A stretch of 64,000 bases of DNA from an uncultured Clostridia bacterium. GTDB taxonomy: Bacteria; Bacillota; Clostridia; Oscillospirales; Acutalibacteraceae. The translations under genes were made by a program, and so were the position numbers. Positions 43,257 through 50,935 of the stretch are shown in pieces. The number at the start of each line of letters is the position of its first letter. Position 1 is the stretch's first letter. The notes beneath the pieces were generated by a model. It had not been told where the DNA came from. It did not search any database and was given only the letters and a program-made list of their open reading frames with translations. The stretch is taken from NCBI GenBank assembly GCA_947630835.1, contig CANRIZ010000008.1:1-64000 (forward strand), in the 5' to 3' direction.

Positions 43257-44639
43257 ATGGTCGATATGTATTGCTTTTTCCCTTACACCTGGGTAATTCA
43301 CCTTGCAAGAGTGCTTATCTCCTTTAATATCATTCACACTGTGTTAAAGGATAAATATAACTCAATCGTCACGTTTTTAAGCCTTGTTGTGACCGGTATG
43401 GTTTTTTCGTACTTATCCCTTTCTGTTGAATACAAAGAAACCATGGACGTTTTGGTTATAATTTTATACTATTTTGTACAGCTTGCGGTTACTGCCGTTG
43501 TTTGCAAAGGCGGATTTTTTTCAAAGCTTGCCGCCGTTATTTTTTCGTTCGGCGCATACATTTGCAGCGCTTCGGTGTACCAGCTCATAAGCACGCTTAT
43601 TTTGGGTAAAGAAGGCGCTTTGGTTTTTCAAACCTCTATGCCGCTGAGTACGTTTATGAGCGCGGTCACTATCGTATACGCCTCGTCTTTTCTGTTTATG
43701 ACCATCATAAAATTTGTAAAGGGTAAAACCGACGGTTCGCTTTCATACAAAAACAAATATTCATATTTTTTGCTTTTTCCGCTGACGCATATTATTACGC
43801 TGAGCGCATGCTTTTCAAGCAGGGAACAGACTGCGGAAGAAGTAGGCGATATGGTAATAAGCGATTTTGTAATCATTATTTCCTCGTGCATATGTATAGC
43901 TATAGACTTTTTCCTTGTGTTCTTAATAGATTACATAGAGAAAATCGAAAACGACAATATCGAAAGAGAAAAGGAGCTTGTTAAAAACAAGGTCGATTTT
44001 CAGCAAACTCTGATGCTCAATAAGGAAAAAGAGGAATTTCGCAAAATCAAGCACGATTTTACCAACATAATCAACACCGCAAAGGGGTTTATAGAAATCG
44101 GCAAGCCCGAAAAGGCGCTTTCCATATTGCAAAGCACCGACGACAGACTGCTGGGACTTGCCGGTTTTTCAATCTGTTCAAACGAAACCGTAAACACGAT
44201 TATTTTTATTAAACAGCAGCAGGCGGAAAGCCGCAATATCAAGCTTTTAACCGAAATAAACGATAATTACAAAATACTTATTGACGATTTTGACCTTTGC
44301 AGACTGCTTTGCAATATAATCGACAACGCGGTTAACGCCGTAAGCGAAACGCAGGGCGAAAAAATATGTAAAATCACAATAAATACGGAAGAGGAGGAAA
44401 TTCAAATAAAAAGCGAAAATAAATATAACGGAAAAGGCAAGACGGACGGCAAAAAATCCCCCGAACACGGCAACGGGATTAAAATAATCAAAGAAATAGT
44501 CAACAAATACGGCGGGGATTACACCATTACCCAAAATTCGGAGCTTTGGGTTACGAATCTTAGCGTTAAAAACAAAAGTTGTACCCCCCCCCCACACACA
44601 CACGCGCACTACGGCGTAAGTCTTCGTTTCGGGAATTGA
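43257..44639 (+). CDS. sensor histidine kinase, GHKL type (AgrC-like), paralogue 1
   Basis: 460 residues. Six to seven membrane helices fill about residues 5-225, followed by a coiled coil. The HPK10-like H-box KIKHDFTNIINTAKG has phosphorylatable H266. The GHKL ATPase has the N-box NIIDNAVNAV and G-box EHGNGIKIIKEIV. The end is odd: after the last beta strand (LWVTNLSVKNK) a C10 tract and (AC)5 encode TPPPHTHAHYGVS. Loss of one C leads to a stop about ten codons on. It is paralogous to the next gene. No agrB/agrD-like genes are seen. Confidence 0.9.
   Translation: MVDMYCFFPYTWVIHLARVLISFNIIHTVLKDKYNSIVTFLSLVVTGMVFSYLSLSVEYKETMDVLVIILYYFVQLAVTAVVCKGGFFSKLAAVIFSFGAYICSASVYQLISTLILGKEGALVFQTSMPLSTFMSAVTIVYASSFLFMTIIKFVKGKTDGSLSYKNKYSYFLLFPLTHIITLSACFSSREQTAEEVGDMVISDFVIIISSCICIAIDFFLVFLIDYIEKIENDNIEREKELVKNKVDFQQTLMLNKEKEEFRKIKHDFTNIINTAKGFIEIGKPEKALSILQSTDDRLLGLAGFSICSNETVNTIIFIKQQQAESRNIKLLTEINDNYKILIDDFDLCRLLCNIIDNAVNAVSETQGEKICKITINTEEEEIQIKSENKYNGKGKTDGKKSPEHGNGIKIIKEIVNKYGGDYTITQNSELWVTNLSVKNKSCTPPPHTHAHYGVSLRFGN
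44584..44603. repeat. C10 tract followed by (AC)5 near the 3' end of kinase 1
   Basis: Ten C (44584-44593) and five AC units (44594-44603) inside the coding frame, after the catalytic ATPase domain. Both are slippage-prone. Confidence 0.9.
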
Positions 44640-44657
44640 ATCAGGAGGAAAACAGAT

Positions 44658-46031
44658 ATGGAATATGTAGATTTAACTCATTTCTTTCCTTGGGCGTGGA
44701 TTATACACCTTGTAAGGGCGCTTATCTCTTTTAACGTAATTCATGCAATACTTAAAGACAGGTATAACTCGTTTATTACCTTGCTTTCGATTACTGCGTC
44801 GGGTATGCTGTATTCCGGCGTCACGCTTTATATATTGACAAAAGTTGGAACCACTCCGAGCATCGAGGTTGTAGTGGCGTTTATTTACTATGTAGTGCAG
44901 TTTGCGGTAGTAATGGCGGTATGCGAGGGCAAGCCCTTTCCAAAGGCGTTTTCGGTCGTATTCGGATTGGTCGTGTACGAATGCGTAACATTGATTTTTG
45001 AGTTTCTTCGCAATATATTTATCGACAACAAAAATGTAATGATAAATCAATTTAACGTCGGCATTACAGATTACATTATCATGTGCGCCACAATGTTCTC
45101 GCTTTCATTCCTGTTTGCGGCTTTAATACGGCTTTTAAAGCCCAAGAATAACCAATCGCTTTCATACAAAACGAGGCTTACGTTTTTTCTGTTGTTTCCT
45201 ACAACGCACGCCTTCAGCGCAATAATCTCCCTGTCGGTTGCAAGGGTCAGCGCCGTCACCGCCGACGCAACCATAACAAGGTTTATTATTTTATCCTCTA
45301 TCGTGTGTATGCTTGTGGATTTTATGATTATTTTCGTTGTAGACCATATAGAAAAGGTCGAAACGGAGAATATCGAAAAAGAACGTATGCTTATAAAAAA
45401 CACGTTCGATATTCAACAGACGATGATGCTCAAAAAGGAAAAGCAGGAGTTTCGCAAAATCAAGCACGATCTTTCAAACATCATAAACACCGCAAGGGGC
45501 TTTATCGAAATAGGCAAACCCGAAAAGGCGCTTGCGATACTTAAAAGCACTAACGAAGACCTTGAAGGAATCGCGGGCTTTTCGATATGCGCCAACGAAA
45601 TAATCAACACCGTTTTGTTTATTAAGCAGAAGTATGCCGAGGACCTCGGGGTAAGGCTCATACCCGAGATAGACGAGGAAAACAAGATAAATTTAGACGA
45701 TTACGACCTTTGCCGTCTGCTCAACAACATAATTGACAATTCGATAAACGCCGCAGGGCGGTTAATAAGCAATAAAATCAGCAGAATTTATATACATATA
45801 GATGAAGAATTCATAACGGTAAAAAGCGAAAACGAATACCGTAAAAGCGACGAACAGGGCAAGGCGAAGAAATCCGAGAACCACGGCAACGGCGTTGAAA
45901 TAATTAAGGAAATTGCCAAAAAATACGACGGAAAATACTCCTCAAACGCGCAGGGTAACATATACTTTACATACACAACGCTCAAAAACAAAGAGTCCGA
46001 CGGCTTCACCCCCCCCCAGCAAAATTTTTGA
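44658..46031 (+). CDS. sensor histidine kinase, GHKL type (AgrC-like), paralogue 2
   Basis: 457 residues. It has the same layout as the preceding gene: a hydrophobic N-terminal sensor of six to seven helices (to about 230), coiled coil, H-box KIKHDLSNIINTARG with H270, N-box NIIDNSINAA and G-box NHGNGVEIIKEIA. The start MEYVDLTHFFPWAWIIHLVRALISFNVIHAILKD parallels paralogue 1, but the sensor cores differ, suggesting different ligands. SD AGGAGG is normal. A C9 tract encodes the TPP of the last residues. Confidence 0.9.
   Translation: MEYVDLTHFFPWAWIIHLVRALISFNVIHAILKDRYNSFITLLSITASGMLYSGVTLYILTKVGTTPSIEVVVAFIYYVVQFAVVMAVCEGKPFPKAFSVVFGLVVYECVTLIFEFLRNIFIDNKNVMINQFNVGITDYIIMCATMFSLSFLFAALIRLLKPKNNQSLSYKTRLTFFLLFPTTHAFSAIISLSVARVSAVTADATITRFIILSSIVCMLVDFMIIFVVDHIEKVETENIEKERMLIKNTFDIQQTMMLKKEKQEFRKIKHDLSNIINTARGFIEIGKPEKALAILKSTNEDLEGIAGFSICANEIINTVLFIKQKYAEDLGVRLIPEIDEENKINLDDYDLCRLLNNIIDNSINAAGRLISNKISRIYIHIDEEFITVKSENEYRKSDEQGKAKKSENHGNGVEIIKEIAKKYDGKYSSNAQGNIYFTYTTLKNKESDGFTPPQQNF
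46009..46017. repeat. C9 homopolymer near the 3' end of kinase 2
   Basis: Nine C in the last eight codons. One base less would extend the frame by only two codons. Confidence 0.85.
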
Positions 46032-46096
46032 AGAATAAGCGTTTGCCAAAGTCGGCTCAAGCTTAAAATGAGCGAAGTCAACCCTTAAACAAATGT

Positions 46097-46140
46097 AAAA
46101 AGGCGGTTATACCTTAAATCCTCGGTATAACCGCCTTTTT
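46097..46140. terminator. GCGGTTATACC hairpin, copy D (bidirectional terminator)
   Basis: A perfect 17-bp stem (46097-46113 with 46124-46140) with A5/T5 ends between the convergent kinase 2 and transglutaminase-dockerin genes. Confidence 0.85.
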
Positions 46141-46200
46141 ATATTTCGCTTTTCAAAAGCGTTTTAGATAAATTCTGTCTAAAGCCGATTTGTTCTAACT

Positions 46201-48867
46201 TTAGCTTCTTATACCCGCTATAATTTGAAGCACCCATTTAACGTCAACAACCGAGAGCTTGCCGTCGGCGTTGAGATCCGCCGCTTTGTTTTGCCGTTCG
46301 TCGAATTTCCTCGAATTGGCGATATATTGCAAAATCCACTTAGCGTCAACCGTAGTTATCTTTCCGTCGCCGTTAATGTCACCCATAATAAGCTCGTCTT
46401 GAGTAGGATCTTCGGGGTTAGGCTTGTCGGGCTCGGGCTGTATCGGTTCGGGTTTATCGGGTTCGGGTTTATCGGGCTTGGGAATTACCGACTCGGTTAT
46501 CGTAAATTTAATAACCGTCGTTTCCGAAACTATACCCGAAACGGACTGCGCCCTAAAGCTTACGCTGTATTCCCCGGACTTCGCAAAGCTTAAAGCGTCG
46601 CCCTCAACGGTTTTCCACTCGCCGCCGTTTACACTGTATTGGTATTCGGCTGTTTCCGCGCTCTTTGCGGGCATTTTCACCGTTACGCCGCCTTCGATTT
46701 TTGCGCCGTCGCCTATGCTTTCACCCTTTGAGTTTTGCAGCTCGACAGTCACTTTTTTTGGCACGGTCTTGCTGATCATTACCGAATATTCGGGCGATAC
46801 CGAGCTTTCGCTGCCCGCGCCGCTTACGCACTTGAATAAATATTCTGAGTTTGTGTTTTCGCTGAGAGTCAGCGTATTGCCGATAATTTCGGTCCAGCTT
46901 TTTCCGCCGTCAACGCTGTAATAATACGCCGTTCCCGATTTCATATTCGTTGCGCCGAACCTGAAGCTTACGTTATCCTTAGTCCATTCTCCCGTTTTGC
47001 CCGTAACCGTAACGCTAAGCTCGGGAACGTCCTTTTCTATCATTACGTTATAAATATCCGTCGGTCTGCTCTGCGCTCCGTTTCCGTTTACGCATTTAAA
47101 GACGTATTTTTCATTTGCGTTTTCGCTTAGCGTAAAAGTATCGCCGTCAAGCTTAACCCAACCGCTTCCGTTGTTGTAATAATAAGCAGCGCCCGAATCA
47201 GCGTTCTCTGCGCTCAATTTAAAACTTAAATCCGTGTTAGTCCACTCGCCCGTTTTTCCCGTTAAATCCACCTCGATTACGGGTGCGTTTTCATCATACG
47301 CCGATTTATCGACCATAACAAGATATTCTTCCGAACGGTTGCTCTGACTGCCCGCGCCGTTTATACATTTGAATATGTATTTTGAATAGGTACTATCGGA
47401 AACGGTAAGCGTATCGCCGAATATTTCCGTCCAGCCTTTTCCGCCGTCAACGCTGTAATAATACGTCGCTCCCGAATTTATATTCTCCGCGTCGAGCTTA
47501 AAAACGACGTCGCCGTTTGTCCATCTGCCAATAAGCCCTGTAACCGCAACGCTTAATACGGGAATACGCTGTTCTCTTTTTGTAACTATCGAGGTAACTT
47601 CGCTTTGCTTTTCCCCGCTGACCGATTTAAAGCTGTAGGTATGTTCGCCGTCCTGCGCCAAAACGGTATCGCTTTCCATTTGCGTCCATTCGCCGCCGTC
47701 AACGCTGTAAAAGACCTTAACGTTTGAAAGCGTTTGAATAACAATGTCGCCGGACGTATATTCCCCGTTGTATTCCTCGCCGTTAACGCTTGCGCGAACG
47801 CTCAGCTCCGGCTCGGGGAACGGATCGTATCTGTCAAGAGCCAAGGAGGGGTAATAAAACGCTTCCCTCTGATCAAAATATCTTGCCCCGCTCGGAACAT
47901 GGCTTTTTAAAAAGTTATCTTGGAAGTAATCCTTTGTTTCGGAACCGACAAGAAAAAAATCGTCTCTGTTTATGTAATCGTCCATCCAGGTTGTATCCAC
48001 GGCGTACCACTTGCCGTCGTCCATTTGAACGTAGTTCCACGCGTGGCCGCCGCCCGTATACTCGTTGTTGCCGTCATATGAATACCCTGTGCCTACAATG
48101 ATAAGCGAGGGAATGTCGTTTGCGTCGCAAATCATTTTGAATGCCTTTGAATAGCCGTCGCAAACGGTTCTGTGCGGCGCAAGCAGACAGCTCGACGGAT
48201 AAAAAACTTTAACGTCGCTTCCTGTTGCTTCCGTTGCATATTCCGCCATATCGCAAATTCCGTCTGCTATGCTCTTTATCTTTTCGTATGTTGTAGAACC
48301 CGTTACGTTGAAATTCTTTGCGGCGTTAACGGTATTTTTATATTCGTTTTTAAGCTGTGAAAATGCGTTTACATGCGACGCGCTCACTTTGAAATCGAAA
48401 TTAAAGAACAGGTTTGAATTTGCGGGTCGCTCCACGCTTATATCGTAAGGCAAATAGAGAATCCAGTATAACTCGGGAACGTCGTCGACAACCGCCGCCA
48501 TCGCCATAAAAAGAGATTGCCTCATTTGAGCTTCGTTTTTGTTAAAATCATCGCCGTTGGTAATCTCGACGGAAAAATCACCGTTGGCGGTTTCGATTCC
48601 CGCCTTTTGATTTACAATATCGTTGTAAATTATTTTTTCGGTTTGCGTAAGCTGGTCGTAATATCTGTATGAAGAAGCGTTGGTAAATTTTCCGTCGACG
48701 CCGAACGCTTTTAAGCTCTGCTGCGCTTCAAGCAGATTTACGGTTGCCCCGTCGCTCGCCTCGTAAATTAAAATACTCTTGCTGTCGGCTGCGAAAGCGC
48801 CCGCAGGCAGCATTGTAATAATCATAACAACGGCTATAAAAGCGCTCAAAGCCCTATATAATTTCAT
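46201..48867 (-). CDS. secreted transglutaminase-like protein with Ig-like repeats and dockerin
   Basis: 888 residues: signal peptide (1-27, AGAFAADSK), a helical pro-region, a transglutaminase-like core with a complete triad C236 (TVCDGYSKAF), H275 (GGHAWNYV) and D291 (WYAVDTTW), then four to five beta-sandwich repeats of about 80 residues (TGKTGEWTNTDLSFKL...YYYSVDGG...), a Pro/Glu/Lys-rich linker (PEPDKPEP) and a two-loop dockerin (DINGDGKITTVDAKWILQ). Such cores are cysteine proteases, cross-linkers or peptide N-glycanase relatives; activity is unknown. SD AGAGGAGG. The start overlaps the end of maf by 14 nt. Confidence 0.9.
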   Translation of the reverse strand: MKLYRALSAFIAVVMIITMLPAGAFAADSKSILIYEASDGATVNLLEAQQSLKAFGVDGKFTNASSYRYYDQLTQTEKIIYNDIVNQKAGIETANGDFSVEITNGDDFNKNEAQMRQSLFMAMAAVVDDVPELYWILYLPYDISVERPANSNLFFNFDFKVSASHVNAFSQLKNEYKNTVNAAKNFNVTGSTTYEKIKSIADGICDMAEYATEATGSDVKVFYPSSCLLAPHRTVCDGYSKAFKMICDANDIPSLIIVGTGYSYDGNNEYTGGGHAWNYVQMDDGKWYAVDTTWMDDYINRDDFFLVGSETKDYFQDNFLKSHVPSGARYFDQREAFYYPSLALDRYDPFPEPELSVRASVNGEEYNGEYTSGDIVIQTLSNVKVFYSVDGGEWTQMESDTVLAQDGEHTYSFKSVSGEKQSEVTSIVTKREQRIPVLSVAVTGLIGRWTNGDVVFKLDAENINSGATYYYSVDGGKGWTEIFGDTLTVSDSTYSKYIFKCINGAGSQSNRSEEYLVMVDKSAYDENAPVIEVDLTGKTGEWTNTDLSFKLSAENADSGAAYYYNNGSGWVKLDGDTFTLSENANEKYVFKCVNGNGAQSRPTDIYNVMIEKDVPELSVTVTGKTGEWTKDNVSFRFGATNMKSGTAYYYSVDGGKSWTEIIGNTLTLSENTNSEYLFKCVSGAGSESSVSPEYSVMISKTVPKKVTVELQNSKGESIGDGAKIEGGVTVKMPAKSAETAEYQYSVNGGEWKTVEGDALSFAKSGEYSVSFRAQSVSGIVSETTVIKFTITESVIPKPDKPEPDKPEPIQPEPDKPNPEDPTQDELIMGDINGDGKITTVDAKWILQYIANSRKFDERQNKAADLNADGKLSVVDVKWVLQIIAGIRS

Positions 48868-49438
48868 TTTTGTTTATCCTCCTCTTAATTCCGAATTTTG
48901 CAAGCTCCCTTGAAAGCCTTGCAAGCGGCAGTCCCACTACGTTAAGGTAATCGCCGTTTATCCTTTTTACAAGCAGCGCTCCCAAACCCTGTATGCCGTA
49001 AGCGCCCGCCTTGTCCATAGGCTCTTTTGTTAAAACGTAATCCGAAATTTCCTTTTCGGATAAGCTGTAAAACTCAACCAGCGTCTGTTCGCAAAATTTT
49101 ACTTTTTTCTCCGCATTTTGTATGCAAACGCCCGTAAAAACGCTGTGGGTTTTCCCCGAAAGCGCCGCCAGCATATTTGCGGCGTCCGCTTCGTCCTTGG
49201 GCTTTCCGAGAATTTTGCCCGAAAGCGCAACCACCGTGTCGGCCGAAACAACCGTAAGCCCTGTCTTTTCGGCTGCGGCGTCGCCTTTAAGCTGCGCCAA
49301 ATACAGCACCGCGTCCTCGGGCGCTATGTCCTGCGGCAGAGTTTCGTCCGCGTCGGCGGTCATAACTTCAAAATCATAGCCCGCATTTTTCAGTATTTCT
49401 CTTCTTCTCGGAGAACCCGAGGCAAGAATAAATTTCAT
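48854..49438 (-). CDS. maf: Maf family nucleotide pyrophosphatase
   Basis: 194 residues. It has the Maf start LASGSPRRREILKNAG, the motif VVSADTVVALSGKILGKPKD and GKTHSVFTGVCI, then MDKAGAYGIQGLGALLVKRINGDYLNVVGLPL. Maf enzymes hydrolyse dTTP/UTP or modified nucleotides and affect septum formation. It overlaps nudF by 4 nt upstream and the transglutaminase-dockerin gene by 14 nt downstream, so the secreted protein may be co-expressed with two nucleotide-cleaning enzymes. Confidence 0.94.
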   Translation of the reverse strand: MKFILASGSPRRREILKNAGYDFEVMTADADETLPQDIAPEDAVLYLAQLKGDAAAEKTGLTVVSADTVVALSGKILGKPKDEADAANMLAALSGKTHSVFTGVCIQNAEKKVKFCEQTLVEFYSLSEKEISDYVLTKEPMDKAGAYGIQGLGALLVKRINGDYLNVVGLPLARLSRELAKFGIKRRINKNEII

Positions 49439-49980
49439 CTTTTTTCACCGTATATTTTATAGTATGTCTTTACGATACCGACCTGAGTCTTGCTGTCCCT
49501 TATTTCATTTTTCATAACCATTTCAAAAGCTTTTTTTAGCGGAATTTTCTTAACCTCAAGGAATTCGTCTTCGTCAAGACTCTGTTCGCCGAAAGAAAGT
49601 CCCCTTGCAAGGTACATATGTATTATTTCTCCGCAATAGCCGGGAGTGGGATAGAGCTTGCCCAAATCCTCATAGCTTTCGGCGCTCGCTCCCGTTTCCT
49701 CTTTAAGCTCGCGTTTTCCCGCTTCAAAAGGATTTTCGCCGTATTCAAGCTTGCCGGCGGGAAGCTCGAGAAGCTCCTCAAAATAAGGATATCTGAACTG
49801 CTTTACAAAAAGAAGCTCGTCGCTGTCCGTCAGCGCCGCAACGCATACCCCGCCCGGATGCTCTATAACCTCCCGCACGGCGGTGCTGCCGTCGGGCAGC
49901 AAGGCGTCGTCAACCCTCAAATTTACAATTTTGCCTTTGAAAATATATTTTTGATTTATCGGCTTTTCACTCATATCCAT
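49435..49980 (-). CDS. nudF: ADP-ribose pyrophosphatase (NUDIX)
   Basis: 181 residues. The Nudix box (GKLEYGENPFEAGKRELKEETG) and the preceding LFVKQFRYPYFEELLELPAG are typical of ADP-ribose diphosphatases, as is the Pro 15 or so residues after the box (LYPTPGYCGEIIHMYLARG). It cleaves ADP-ribose to AMP and ribose-5-phosphate. It is the first gene of nudF-maf, with a 4-nt overlap. Upstream lies a gap of 77 nt to the divergent M14-like gene. Confidence 0.9.
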   Translation of the reverse strand: MDMSEKPINQKYIFKGKIVNLRVDDALLPDGSTAVREVIEHPGGVCVAALTDSDELLFVKQFRYPYFEELLELPAGKLEYGENPFEAGKRELKEETGASAESYEDLGKLYPTPGYCGEIIHMYLARGLSFGEQSLDEDEFLEVKKIPLKKAFEMVMKNEIRDSKTQVGIVKTYYKIYGEKR

Positions 49981-50057
49981 AATATTTTCACTCCTTTCGG
50001 AATATTATTTATTGTTTAAATATTGTTAAAAAGTTAAGCTCGGAAGGACAAGAAGCT

Positions 50058-50933
50058 ATGATAACAGAAATTGAAGAATTTAATTACGAAAATCTTTATG
50101 CCTGCGCCGAAAAAATCGGGAGCAAATTCCCCTTTGCCCGCTTTTACTCAATAGGCGAAACCCCGTGTAAAAGGAAAATTTTTTCGCTTTCGGTCGGGGA
50201 AGGCAAAAAATCCGTTCTGTTTTTGGGAGGAATGAGCGGCACGGACCGCATAACTCCGGCGCTTATTTTGAGATTTTTTGAAAGGCTGTGCGTTTCAAAC
50301 AAAAACGATATGAAAATCTCGGCGGTCAAAACCTCCAACATATTGAGAGAACAAAAAATCACGGTCATACCTCTCGTAAACCCGGACGGACTTCAAATAT
50401 CGCTTTTCGGAACGGACGAAGCCAAAAGCTACAAAAATCTTGTAAGCAGGACGCTTTCGGGAAAAGACTTTTCCCACTGGAGCGCAAACTCACGGGGCGT
50501 TGAGCCTTATTTGAATTTTGATTTTGCTTTCCCCCGCTTTGAAGCGCGAAATTATCCGTCGCCGAGCGGAAACTTCGGACCCGCCGCCCTTAGCGAGACG
50601 GAAACCCAAGCCGTTGCGGATTACATAAAATCAATGAACACAAAGTACGCCGTACTGCTTTCGGCAAACGGAGAAAGAATTATCTATTCGCCCAACATAA
50701 CAAACAGCGAAAACGCCCTTATGGCGCAGATTTTCAAAAGCATAAGCGGCTTTGAAGCGGAAAAAAGAAGCAAGGCGCAGTGCAGGGGGAATTTCTGCGA
50801 ATGGTTTTGCGGCAAATACCAAAGACCTTCGTTTGAGTTTTCGTTTGAAAATTCGGAAAAATTCAATTCAAGCGGCTTTTTAAAAACTTACCGAAACGCC
50901 GAAGAGCTTTTGATGCTCTCCGCCATAATGTAG
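50058..50933 (+). CDS. M14 carboxypeptidase-like protein lacking zinc ligands
   Basis: 291 residues, no signal peptide. The fold markers of M14 peptidases are present: SVLFLGGMSGTDRITPALI, ITVIPLVNPDG, a RGVEPYLNFDFAFPRFEARNYPSPSGNFGPAALSETETQA stretch and an FEFSFENSEKF end. At the zinc motif GGxHGxE, however, S60 and D63 replace His and Glu, and the third-ligand segment reads LLSANGERI instead of SYHS. It is therefore probably a pseudoenzyme, perhaps binding peptidoglycan or peptides. SD GGAAGG. It converges on murD with 2 nt between stops. Confidence 0.75.
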   Translation: MITEIEEFNYENLYACAEKIGSKFPFARFYSIGETPCKRKIFSLSVGEGKKSVLFLGGMSGTDRITPALILRFFERLCVSNKNDMKISAVKTSNILREQKITVIPLVNPDGLQISLFGTDEAKSYKNLVSRTLSGKDFSHWSANSRGVEPYLNFDFAFPRFEARNYPSPSGNFGPAALSETETQAVADYIKSMNTKYAVLLSANGERIIYSPNITNSENALMAQIFKSISGFEAEKRSKAQCRGNFCEWFCGKYQRPSFEFSFENSEKFNSSGFLKTYRNAEELLMLSAIM

Positions 50934-50935
50934 GC

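Noticed and set aside
42651..43337. Antisense frame opposite the LytTR regulator
   Set aside because: Shadow of a well-supported gene; it runs across two genes and a G-tract ribosome site.
42275..46031. A complete Agr quorum-sensing locus
   Set aside because: I looked for an AgrB-like membrane protease and an AgrD-like short peptide around the kinases and found neither.
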